Of a stretch of 64,000 nt of DNA, positions 45,463-52,842 are shown piece by piece. Below the pieces are notes generated by a model. That model was not told the DNA's origin, searched no databases, and saw nothing but the letters and a program-made list of their open reading frames with translations. Source of the stretch: CAJBVW01 sp964457335. Its GTDB lineage: Bacteria; Myxococcota_A; UBA796; SXON01. The position numbers were made by a program, and so were the translations under genes. The stretch is taken from the NCBI GenBank assembly GCA_964457335.1, contig CAYWGD010000001.1, positions 275,147-339,146 of the forward strand, written 5' to 3'. The number at the start of each line of letters is the position of its first letter. Position 1 is the first letter of the stretch.

Positions 45463-47340
45463 CACCGACGGGATGGGGACGCCGCGCACGCCGTCCGTCG
45501 CCAGGATGGTGTTGGCCGCCACGCGCCCGCTGATCACCGCGGCCTCCATGAGGAAGGCCGGCACGTCGAGCTTCACGTGGTCGCCCGCCAGCAGGAGGTT
45601 GGGGATGCTCGTGGTGGTGGTCGGGCGGGTGGTCCAGTCCCCCGGCGCGAAGCGCGTGAAGTCGCTCTGCAGCTGCATCTCGTGGTGCAGCACCCGCGCG
45701 TCCGCCAGCTCGGGGAGCAGCTGTGTCATCTCGGCGAGCATGGCCGCGCGGACGGCCTCCTCGGAGGCGAGGTCGTCCGGCGCGATCGCGTAGGCGTGCA
45801 CCTCCACGACGGAGCCGCCCGTGCGCGCGGCCCACTCGACGTAGGGGGCCTGGAAGTGGGAGTAGATCGCGAGGGAGTCGGTGTAACGGAACCCCGCGGT
45901 GGTGTAGAAGGGGTCGCGGTCCGCGCGGACCGGCGCGTCGAGCCAGACCCGCAGCACCACGTAGGGCTCGGACTCCCCGAGCGTGGCGAGCTGCGTCGCG
46001 AGGCCCGCGCTCCCGCAGTAGCCCGAGGCGGCGAGGAGCCGCTTGAGCCCGCGCACCTCGCACGCGACGACACACCAGTCCGCCTCGACGCGCTCGTCCT
46101 CCGTCGGCGCCGCGGACACGCGCACCATGCCGTCGGCCTCGGTGGCCACGAGCGGATCGAGCCCGCGCGGCGGGGGCCCGCCGGTGACGGCGCCCCGCGC
46201 GTCGAAGGTGCCGCCGTGACACGGGCACCGGAACCCTCCGGACGGATCCAACCCGACCGGACAACCCTTGTGTGTACACCGCCCGGAGAGGGCGACCACG
46301 CCTCTCCCGGCGCGTGACACGAACACGGGCGCGCCGTCGGCGTCCCGCAGCTCCGTCCACGTGGTCGTCACCTCCGCGGCGGGCACCGTCACCGGCGCGA
46401 GCGCCTGCCCGCGCTCGACGAGCACCGCGGTGACGCGCCGGTCCGCCGACTCGATCCGCGTGGCCCGCGCCCCGGTCCGCACGGTGACACCCAGCGCGCG
46501 CATCCGCGCCGCGAGCTTGTCGACCACCGCCACGACCACGTCCCGCGCGAGGTGGTCGAAGCCGAGCCCCTCGGGGTTCCCGAGGAAGTAGAAGTGGAAG
46601 AAGCGCAGCGCCTCGGCGGCCGAGAGGCGCTCGGAGCGGTTGAGCGTGGTGTCCCCGAAGGGCCGGAGCACGGTCTCGACCATGCTCTCCGGGATGTCGT
46701 TCTCGCGCGCGTAGGTGATGAAGTCGACGCCGTCGAGCTCCGCGAAGTCCCGCGCCGGGTCGTGGCGCAGGAGCGCGAGCAGCCCCTCGCTCGGCCGCGC
46801 GAAGTCCGCGAAGCGAAGCGACGCCGACTGCTGGACCACCGACGCGAGGTTCAGCGGGAACACCGACGTGGTCGTGCCGAAGCGCTCCGGCGGCCGGTCC
46901 GCGAAGAGGACCGGGTAGCCCGCCGACGGCGCGAGGTCCGCGAGCGCGCCGGCCGCGCCGAGCAGGTCGCGCAGGTTGTAGTACTGCGCGAAGAAGCCGT
47001 GGAAGCCGTGCTCGACCGGGAAGCGCTCTCCGAGGGCCTCGATCTCCCACCCGCCGATCTTCCCGCCCAGGTGCGACGCGGCCTCGAGCAGCGTGACCGC
47101 GTAGCCCCGCTCCGCGAGGGCCGTCGCGGCGGCGATGCCCGCGAGCCCGCCGCCCACGACCACGACCCGCTTCGGGGCGCCCACCCGCTCCGGCAGCGTG
47201 GCGTCGTCGGGGCGGTGCGGCGGGCGCAAGACGCGCCGGGGCTGGATCGCGGCGCCCACGCCCAGGGCGGCGACGCCGGCCGCGGTGAGCGCGGCGGCGC
47301 CGAGACGGAGGACCGTGCGGCGGCTGGGGCGCGGCGACAT
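45439..47340 (-). CDS. Tat-exported FAD oxidoreductase (carotenoid-desaturase-like) with embedded Rieske domain
   Basis: The start MSPRPSRRTVLRLGAAALTA is a twin-arginine signal (RRTVLR). The FAD-binding motif is VVVVGGGLAGIAAATALAER (about 59-78), then EAASHLGGKIGGW and HGFHGFFAQYYNLRDLL as in phytoene/zeta-carotene desaturases. Inserted between the halves (about 320-400) is a Rieske 2Fe-2S module: CTHKGCPVG and CPCHGGTFDARG, with the two Cys and two His ligands in order. The second half resumes FAD family features (IPNLLLAGDHVKLDVPAFLM). Such a combination suggests an electron-transfer oxidoreductase in the periplasm acting on an isoprenoid or similar. 633 aa; ATG at 47340. Confidence 0.87.
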   Translation of the reverse strand: MSPRPSRRTVLRLGAAALTAAGVAALGVGAAIQPRRVLRPPHRPDDATLPERVGAPKRVVVVGGGLAGIAAATALAERGYAVTLLEAASHLGGKIGGWEIEALGERFPVEHGFHGFFAQYYNLRDLLGAAGALADLAPSAGYPVLFADRPPERFGTTTSVFPLNLASVVQQSASLRFADFARPSEGLLALLRHDPARDFAELDGVDFITYARENDIPESMVETVLRPFGDTTLNRSERLSAAEALRFFHFYFLGNPEGLGFDHLARDVVVAVVDKLAARMRALGVTVRTGARATRIESADRRVTAVLVERGQALAPVTVPAAEVTTTWTELRDADGAPVFVSRAGRGVVALSGRCTHKGCPVGLDPSGGFRCPCHGGTFDARGAVTGGPPPRGLDPLVATEADGMVRVSAAPTEDERVEADWCVVACEVRGLKRLLAASGYCGSAGLATQLATLGESEPYVVLRVWLDAPVRADRDPFYTTAGFRYTDSLAIYSHFQAPYVEWAARTGGSVVEVHAYAIAPDDLASEEAVRAAMLAEMTQLLPELADARVLHHEMQLQSDFTRFAPGDWTTRPTTTTSIPNLLLAGDHVKLDVPAFLMEAAVISGRVAANTILATDGVRGVPIPSVSPKGPLA

Positions 47341-47376
47341 CGGCCGCGTCTATCGCGACCGGATAGAGGGCGCGGC

Positions 47377-47790
47377 ATGCAGGTAGCGTCGTCCGGAGCG
47401 GAGAGGAAGGAGAAGTCGTCGGTCCTCACCTGGATCGCGTTCGTGGTCTTCACGCTCGGGTTCGCGTTCGCGACGGCGTGGCCGTTCCTCACCGCGTGGC
47501 AGGTGCGGTACTCGCCGGCCTACCTCGCGTCGCACGGCTGGGTGCTCGAGAGCGCGTCGGTGGGCGAGCTCGTCGGGGGCAACCGCTACACGGAGAACGA
47601 CACCTTCCCCAAGGGCGGCGCCGAGAGCGAGACCGACGGCGCGGCCGCGCGCTTCGAGCACAAGCTCGTCGGGGACGAGCAGAAGGCCAAGGTCGCCGTG
47701 ATCCTCGAGCGCAAGGCCGGCACGTGGACCGTCGTGCGCGCCGCCTGGGAGACACCGGAGAAGGAGTGGTCCGAGCTCGAGGTCCGCTGA
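47377..47790 (+). CDS. Single-pass membrane protein, unknown function (137 aa)
   Basis: A short basic N-terminus, then one membrane helix (VLTWIAFVVFTLGFAFATAW) and a soluble beta-rich domain of about 90 residues (GWVLESASVGELVGGNRYTE, KVAVILERKAGTWTVVRAAW). The N-in orientation puts the domain in the periplasm. I do not recognise the family. ATG at 47377 is 36 bp from the divergent oxidoreductase start. It precedes the aldehyde dehydrogenase by 75 bp on the same strand and may share its transcript. Confidence 0.75.
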   Translation: MQVASSGAERKEKSSVLTWIAFVVFTLGFAFATAWPFLTAWQVRYSPAYLASHGWVLESASVGELVGGNRYTENDTFPKGGAESETDGAAARFEHKLVGDEQKAKVAVILERKAGTWTVVRAAWETPEKEWSELEVR

Positions 47791-47865
47791 ATCGCCGGCG
47801 CCGGTGCGCGGGCTCTTCCCGCCGCCTGAAACCGGACTAGATTGCGGGCTCCCCGGGAGCTTGCC

Positions 47866-49284
47866 ATGGTGCACGGACTCTTCATCGCCGGCGAGTGGAC
47901 CGCCGGCGGCCCGCCGATCGAGGTCCGCAACAAGTACGACGGGAGCGTGTTCGCCGAGGTGGCGAGCGCCCGCGCGGAGGACGTCGACGCCGCCATCGCC
48001 GCCGCCCACCGCGCCGCCCCGGAGATGGCGCGGCTCGCCCCGTGGCGCCGGGCCGAGATCCTCGCGAAGACCGCCGAGGGCATCCGCACGCGGCGCGAGG
48101 AGCTCGCGCGCGTCATCGCCGTGGAGGCCGGGAAGGCCATCAAGTTCGCGCGCGTGGAGGTCGACCGCGCGGTGCAGACCTTCACGGTCGCCGCCGAGGA
48201 GGCCAAGCGCATCCACGGCGAGACCATCCCGCTCGACGCCTCGCCCGCCGGCGAGGGCTACTTCGGCTTCTGGCAGCGGCGCCCCATCGGCGTCGTCGCG
48301 GCCATCGCGCCGTTCAACTTCCCGCTCAACCTCGTGGCCCACAAGGTCGCGCCCGCGCTCGCCGCCGGCAACTCGGTGGTGCTCAAGCCGGCCACCACCA
48401 CGCCGCTCGCGGCGGTGCTCCTCTGCGAGATCCTCGCGGCGGCCGGCCTCCCCGCGGGGGGCATCAACCTCGTCACGGGCTCCGGCGCCACCGTCGGCGA
48501 CCGCCTCGTAGCCGACCCGCGCGTCGGCAAGGTCACCTTCACCGGGAGCGCCCCGGTCGGCCGCCAGATCCTCGCGCGGGCGGGCATCAAGAAGGTCACC
48601 CTCGAGCTCGGCAACACCTCGCCCGTCATCGTGGCGCCCGACGCCGACCTGGACCTCGTCGCGAAGCGCTGCGCGCTCGGCGCCTTCTACAACTCGGGCC
48701 AGGTGTGCCTCTCCGTGCAGCGCGTGTACGGGGACCGCTCCATCGCCGAGCCCTTCCTCGAGAAGCTCACGGCCGCCACCGAGGCGCTCGTGGTCGGTGA
48801 CCCGCTCGACGAGCGCGTCGACGTGGGGCCGATGATCGACGTGAAGGAGGCCATCCGCACCGAGGCCTGGGTGGACGAGGCCGTCAACGAGGGCGCCCGC
48901 GTCGTCACCGGGCACCGTCGCGAGGGCCCCGTGTACCGGCCGACGCTCCTCACGCACGTTCGCCCGGGCATGAAGGTGCTCGACCAGGAGGTCTTCGCGC
49001 CCGTCGCGAGCTTCCTCCCGTACGACGACTTCGAGCAGGCCCTCGCCGCCGCCAACGCCAGCGAGTACGGCCTCCAGGCCGCGGTGTTCACGCGCGACAT
49101 CAACCGCGTCCTCGCGGCCATCCGCACCCTCGACTTCGGCGGCGTCATCATCAACGACACGCCCACCTTCCGCGTCGACCACATGCCCTACGGCGGCACG
49201 CGCCAGAGCGGCATCGGCCGCGAGGGCGTGCGCTTCGCGATCGAGGACATGACCAACATCCAGCTGGTCGCGATCAAGGGGTAG
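47866..49284 (+). CDS. NAD(P)-dependent aldehyde dehydrogenase
   Basis: Full-length (472 aa) ALDH with all blocks: substrate/cofactor motif PIGVVAAIAPFNFPLNLVAH, cofactor loop KVTFTGSAPVGRQI, the general-base Glu in TLELGNTSPVIV (about 247; GNT where most have GGN) and the catalytic Cys in NSGQVCLSVQRV (about 281), then QEVFAPVASFLPYD and GGVIINDTPTFRVDHMPYGG. The last motif with HMPYGG recalls lactaldehyde / non-phosphorylating glyceraldehyde-3-phosphate types. Cytoplasmic; oxidises an aldehyde to the acid. ATG at 47866. The exact substrate is not decided by sequence. Confidence 0.94.
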   Translation: MVHGLFIAGEWTAGGPPIEVRNKYDGSVFAEVASARAEDVDAAIAAAHRAAPEMARLAPWRRAEILAKTAEGIRTRREELARVIAVEAGKAIKFARVEVDRAVQTFTVAAEEAKRIHGETIPLDASPAGEGYFGFWQRRPIGVVAAIAPFNFPLNLVAHKVAPALAAGNSVVLKPATTTPLAAVLLCEILAAAGLPAGGINLVTGSGATVGDRLVADPRVGKVTFTGSAPVGRQILARAGIKKVTLELGNTSPVIVAPDADLDLVAKRCALGAFYNSGQVCLSVQRVYGDRSIAEPFLEKLTAATEALVVGDPLDERVDVGPMIDVKEAIRTEAWVDEAVNEGARVVTGHRREGPVYRPTLLTHVRPGMKVLDQEVFAPVASFLPYDDFEQALAAANASEYGLQAAVFTRDINRVLAAIRTLDFGGVIINDTPTFRVDHMPYGGTRQSGIGREGVRFAIEDMTNIQLVAIKG

Positions 49285-49366
49285 GGGAGCGGCATCGCCG
49301 CGCGGAGGCGCCGGGCCCGAGCGTCACCGCGCGAGGAGCCTGGAGGGCGGCCGGCCCTCGGCCGGC

Positions 49367-49391
49367 CGGTCCCGGCCCCCGGCCGGGACCG
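49367..49391. terminator. GC hairpin between convergent ALDH and thioredoxin-like genes
   Basis: CGGTCCCGGCC, loop CCC, GGCCGGGACCG: a perfect 11-bp stem. It lies in the gap between the two convergent genes, with no clear T run. Confidence 0.5.
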
Positions 49392-49423
49392 AGGAGCCCC
49401 GCGCCGAGCCCGGAAGGGTCCGG

Positions 49424-49445
49424 CCCCCGCCGTCTCCGGCGGGGG
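49424..49445. terminator. Second GC hairpin in the same convergent gap
   Basis: CCCCCGCCG, loop TCTC, CGGCGGGGG: a 9-bp perfect stem just after the end of the thioredoxin-like gene on the minus strand. It may end that gene's transcript. Confidence 0.5.
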
Positions 49446-49460
49446 ACGCGCCCAGGCGGA

Positions 49461-49802
49461 TCAGGCCTGCGGGATGCGATCCGCGCGGTCCTGCGCGGCC
49501 TGGAGGAGACGATCGATGGCGTAGCTGTGGTGCACGCCCGTGCTCGCCACGAGGGGCTGCCCGTCCTTGAAGACGAGGAGCGCCGGCACCTCCTTGACGC
49601 CGAACGTGCCCGCGAGTCGGGGGTTGCGCTGGGCGTTGACCTTCACGACGCGCACCCCCGGGTGCTGGGCGGCGTAGCGCTCGAGGATGGGGCCCTGCAC
49701 GCCGCTCTGGCCGGACGCGGGGGCCCAGAAGTCGACGATGGTGACGCCGGCGGCGGTCAGCACGTCGTCGCGGAAGGAACGGTCGGTGGTCTCGCGGATC
49801 AT
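49461..49802 (-). CDS. Thioredoxin-fold protein lacking both redox cysteines (SGQS)
   Basis: The 113-residue product aligns along the whole of thioredoxin: VTIVDFWAPASGQSGVQGPI, VRVVKVNAQRNPRLAGTFGV and EVPALLVFKDGQPL including the cis-Pro after Val. Where thioredoxin has WCGPC, this has ASGQS: both active-site Cys (canonical 32 and 35) are Ser (30 and 33). No other Cys is present. It therefore cannot do thiol-disulfide exchange and may be a chaperone-like or regulatory thioredoxin. The start is ATG at 49802, where the thioredoxin homology begins; an upstream in-frame ATG at 49856 would add a Ser/Arg-rich stretch without homology. Its neighbour on the same strand is a real TlpA-like thioredoxin. 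Confidence 0.83.
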   Translation of the reverse strand: MIRETTDRSFRDDVLTAAGVTIVDFWAPASGQSGVQGPILERYAAQHPGVRVVKVNAQRNPRLAGTFGVKEVPALLVFKDGQPLVASTGVHHSYAIDRLLQAAQDRADRIPQA

Positions 49803-49975
49803 CTGGCTCCTGTGGGGCCCGCTCCTCCTGGCCGAGGCTTGGCGGAGGCAGGCCACGGGCAGACGCCTGGCGAGGCTCCTTTCGGACGCTCGGCTCCACG
49901 GAGGGCGTGGGCCATCGATGCCACCAAGCTAGGTCTGGTCGCGACGACGTCAAGACCCTCCGTACGAACCCGGGA

Positions 49976-50554
49976 TCAACGGGTGAGGAGCTCGAGGTGG
50001 GTCTCGAGCATCAGCCCGGCGTGCGCCGAGCGCACCGCGCCGTCGGGGCCGACCACGACCGTCGTCGGGAGCGTCTCGACGCCGTAGGCCTTGCGCGTGG
50101 CGTCGTCCACGCGGAGCACGGGGTAGGTGATGCCGAGGTCGGCGGCGGCGTCGCGGAGCTGGTCCGCCGTGCCGTCGACGGCGATGCCGAGCACGGGGAT
50201 GTCCGGGTGCGCGGCCGAAAACGACGAGAGGCCCGGGGCCTCGACGCGACAGGGGCCGCACCAGGTGGCCCAGAAGTTGAGCACGACGGTCTTCCCGCGG
50301 AGCTCCGAGAGCGTGTACCGGGTGCCGTCGAGCGCCACGAGCGAGAAGTCCGGCGCCGCGTCGGGCAGGTCGGGAGCGCGCAGCCAACCGACGCCGATCC
50401 AGAGCACCACCGCGGCGACCACGGTGATGCCGAGCTCGCGGGCGAAGCGACCCAGGCGGCGGGACCATGGGGGAGGGGGCGAGGACGGCGGCTCGTCGGG
50501 ATCGCGCAGCGAGAAGCCCACGTCCCCGTCGCCGGTCGGTCGGTCGGTCGACAT
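49976..50554 (-). CDS. TlpA/ResA-like membrane-anchored thiol-disulfide oxidoreductase
   Basis: After a cytoplasmic acidic/Pro-rich N-terminus there is one membrane helix (ELGITVVAAVVLWIGVGWL, about 40-58), then a TlpA-like domain: APDFSLVALDGTRYTLSELR, LNFWATWCGPCRVEAPGLSS (C99 and C102) and VETLPTTVVVGPDG with its cis-Pro. It is placed in the inner membrane facing the periplasm and would reduce disulfides, for example in cytochrome c maturation. 192 aa is the normal length. ATG at 50554. It is divergent from the Tad-like operon. Confidence 0.9.
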   Translation of the reverse strand: MSTDRPTGDGDVGFSLRDPDEPPSSPPPPWSRRLGRFARELGITVVAAVVLWIGVGWLRAPDLPDAAPDFSLVALDGTRYTLSELRGKTVVLNFWATWCGPCRVEAPGLSSFSAAHPDIPVLGIAVDGTADQLRDAAADLGITYPVLRVDDATRKAYGVETLPTTVVVGPDGAVRSAHAGLMLETHLELLTR

Positions 50555-50622
50555 CGCGGCGTCCTATCTGGGCGCGTGGCGAGGCGCCGCGTACGGGCTC
50601 ACCGGAAGTGTGCGCGTGCGGC

Positions 50623-50650
50623 TTGTCTGAGGATGTAAGCATGCTGTAAT
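50623..50650 (+). promoter_or_regulatory. Candidate sigma-70-type promoter of the Tad-like operon
   Basis: TTGTCT at 50623-50628 and TGTAAT at 50645-50650 with 16 bases between. It lies in an unusually AT-rich stretch 29 bases before the ATG at 50679. It is the best promoter-like match seen in the window. Confidence 0.4.
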
Positions 50651-50678
50651 TGACGTGTAAGAGTTGCAGGGAGCGCGC

Positions 50679-51941
50679 ATGGCTGGTGGACACCGCTCGC
50701 GACGGCGCGGTGCGTACGCGATCCTCTTCGCGTTCGTGTTGGTGGTGATCCTGGGCTTCGGCGCCCTCGCGATCGACGTGTCCTACGTCCGGCTCGCGCA
50801 GATGCAGACGCAGGACGTCGCCGACGCGGCGAGCCAGGCGGCGCTCTTCCGGCTCCGTCGCACCGGGGACCTCGACGACGCGCGGGCCGCGGCCGAGGCC
50901 GTGACCACGCTCAACCGCGTGGCAGGCGCCGCGCCCACGCTCGAGTCGGTGACGTTCGGCGTGTGGGATCACACGGCCGAGCCGCCGACCTTCACCGAGA
51001 CCGAGGACCGGCCCAACGCGGTGCGGGTCGCGGTGGCGCGCGCCGACGAGAACGCGGTGGACCTGTTCCTCGCCCGGCTGTTCGGCTTCCAGCAGGCCGA
51101 CATCACCCGGGAGGCGACCTCGGCCGCGCGCGCGCTGCACGTGATCCTGGTCATGGACATCACGGGCTCCTGGAGCCAGAGCAACTTCGCCAACGCGCGG
51201 GCCGCGGCCGTCGCGTTCCTGGACGTGCTCGAGACGAGCTTCGGCGAGTACGACATGGTGGGGATGAGCGTCTTCTCGGGCCGCTACGCGTGGGAGTACA
51301 CCCCGATGCGCTACCTCGAGGACGAGGCCACGGACGCCGTGGCGCGGACGGCCTGGGGCGAGCTGAACGTGGCCAGCAAGGGCGGCACCGGGCGCGCGTT
51401 CCCGCTGGAGTGCAGCCTCAACGCCGACAGCCCGACCGGCCGGAACAGCCGGCGGAACAAGTTCGCGGCGCCCTACACCGAGGGCGGCTGCTACCCCGAC
51501 ATGCCGCGCGAGTACACGGACGAGCCCGGTACGGACCACACCACGGGGATGACCCTCGCGGAGACGATGTTCGAGGAGCAGGTCGATCCGACGGCGTTCC
51601 GCGCCATGGTCGTGCTCACCGACGGGAGGCCCAACGGGCTCTCGGCCGCGCACGGGCGCTACCGCACCGAGCTGGGCTACACCGAGACGCGCTGGCGCGA
51701 GTACCAGGGGGCGGTGCCGCACTCCACGTCGGCCATCAAGACGGAGTCGAACCTCCTCACGGACGCGATGTACGACGACCTGGGCGTGAACACGTGGGTC
51801 GTCTCCTTCGTGGCCGACGACGCCTTCATGGAGACCATGCCCAAGGGCATCGGCTACTACGTCAACACGACCGACTCCTCCGCCCTCGTCCCGATCTTCG
51901 AGGACATCGCCAACTCCCTGCCCATGGCGATCGTCCAGTGA
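50679..51941 (+). CDS. TadG-like pilus-assembly protein with VWA domain
   Basis: The N-terminal RRRGAYAILFAFVLVVILGF and the Asp/Tyr after it (IDVSYVRLAQMQTQDVADAA) are TadG-type. A VWA domain follows with HVILVMDITGSWSQ, in which the MIDAS Asp-x-Ser-x-Ser is DITGS, then VLTDGRPNG. An N-terminal helix anchors it; the rest lies in the periplasm or outside. TadG proteins go with Tad/Flp pili, but no TadA ATPase or Flp pilin is near. ATG at 50679 with GGGAG eight bases before it; a TTG at 50664 is the alternative. Its TGA overlaps the next gene's GTG. 420 aa. Confidence 0.83.
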   Translation: MAGGHRSRRRGAYAILFAFVLVVILGFGALAIDVSYVRLAQMQTQDVADAASQAALFRLRRTGDLDDARAAAEAVTTLNRVAGAAPTLESVTFGVWDHTAEPPTFTETEDRPNAVRVAVARADENAVDLFLARLFGFQQADITREATSAARALHVILVMDITGSWSQSNFANARAAAVAFLDVLETSFGEYDMVGMSVFSGRYAWEYTPMRYLEDEATDAVARTAWGELNVASKGGTGRAFPLECSLNADSPTGRNSRRNKFAAPYTEGGCYPDMPREYTDEPGTDHTTGMTLAETMFEEQVDPTAFRAMVVLTDGRPNGLSAAHGRYRTELGYTETRWREYQGAVPHSTSAIKTESNLLTDAMYDDLGVNTWVVSFVADDAFMETMPKGIGYYVNTTDSSALVPIFEDIANSLPMAIVQ

Positions 51942-52354
51942 GGGGGGCGCGCCGCGGGGCCTCGGCCGTCGAGTTCGCCCTGATCCTCCCCGTGTTCGTC
52001 GCGCTGATCGCCGCGGTGATGGACCTCGCCTGGCTCGCGTTCCAGCGCTCCGCGCTCTCGAGCTCGGCGGCGCTCGGCTGCCGGGTCGGGGCGCTGTACG
52101 ACCCGGGGCTCGGGGACGCGGACTGGGACGGGCTCGAGGCGGCCGCCGACGCCGGCATCCGCGAGGCCCTGGCCGCGACGGGCGCGGCCTGCGAGTCGGA
52201 GACGTGCACGATCGAGGTGCGGAGCTTCGGGGAGGCGCCCGGCCGCAGCCTGGGCTGCACCGTGCGTCGGGACGTCTCGCCGCTCACGTCGCTGGTGCTC
52301 GGTCCGATGGAGATCGAGGCGACGATCGTGGTGCGGATGGAGTGGCAGCGATGA
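51938..52354 (+). CDS. TadE-like pseudopilin (first of two)
   Basis: RRGASAVEFALILPVFVALI is the TadE/TadF signature: small residues, VEFA and a long membrane helix. The product is 138 aa with Cys pairs (CESETC, LGCT) in the extracellular part. It starts at GTG 51938, overlapping the TGA of the TadG-like gene (GTGA). It should be an inner-membrane minor pilin-like protein. Paired with a second TadE-like gene of the same length directly downstream. Confidence 0.85.
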   Translation: MRGARRGASAVEFALILPVFVALIAAVMDLAWLAFQRSALSSSAALGCRVGALYDPGLGDADWDGLEAAADAGIREALAATGAACESETCTIEVRSFGEAPGRSLGCTVRRDVSPLTSLVLGPMEIEATIVVRMEWQR

Positions 52355-52767
52355 GCCGCGCGGGTCGGCGCGGGGCCGCCGCGGTGGAGTTCGCGCTCTG
52401 CCTGCCCGTGCTCGTGCTGGTGGTCGCCGGCGTCGCCGACCTGAGCGCCCTGGTCTCGCTGCTCCAGCTCCTGTCCCGCGCCGCGCGTGACGGCGCGCGC
52501 ATCGGGTCGACGGTGATCGAGGGCGATGCCGCCACCGGGGACGCGATCGAGGCCGCCGCCGTCGAGCAGGCGGAGCTCCTCCTCTCCGAGGCGGGGCGGC
52601 CCTGCGCCGACGGCTGCGCCGTCACCGCCGAGTGGGTCGACATCGACGGCGTGATGTACGTCCGCGTGCGCGTCGACTACCCGTACGCTCCGCTCGTGGG
52701 GCTCGGGACGTTCCTCGCGGACGACGCCTCGGCCGAGTTCGTCATGATGACGCAACAGCAGCTCTGA
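52351..52767 (+). CDS. TadE-like pseudopilin (second of two)
   Basis: RRGAAAVEFALCLPVLVLVV is the same signature as the previous gene, again 138 aa with one N-terminal helix and Cys in CADGC. ATG at 52351 overlaps the preceding TGA (ATGA), so the TadG-TadE-TadE genes are a coupled set. Similar lengths and ends suggest duplication. Function as above. Confidence 0.85.
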   Translation: MSRAGRRGAAAVEFALCLPVLVLVVAGVADLSALVSLLQLLSRAARDGARIGSTVIEGDAATGDAIEAAAVEQAELLLSEAGRPCADGCAVTAEWVDIDGVMYVRVRVDYPYAPLVGLGTFLADDASAEFVMMTQQQL

Positions 52768-52842
52768 AGGCCCGCCGCGCGCCCGACCGGTGACGACGCG
52801 TTCCCCTGGCCGTCTCGATCCGGTACACTCCGGACCGCGGCC

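Noticed and set aside
49803..49856. Upstream ATG at 49856 for the thioredoxin-like gene
   Set aside because: The extra residues are Arg/Ser-rich and lie outside the thioredoxin fold.
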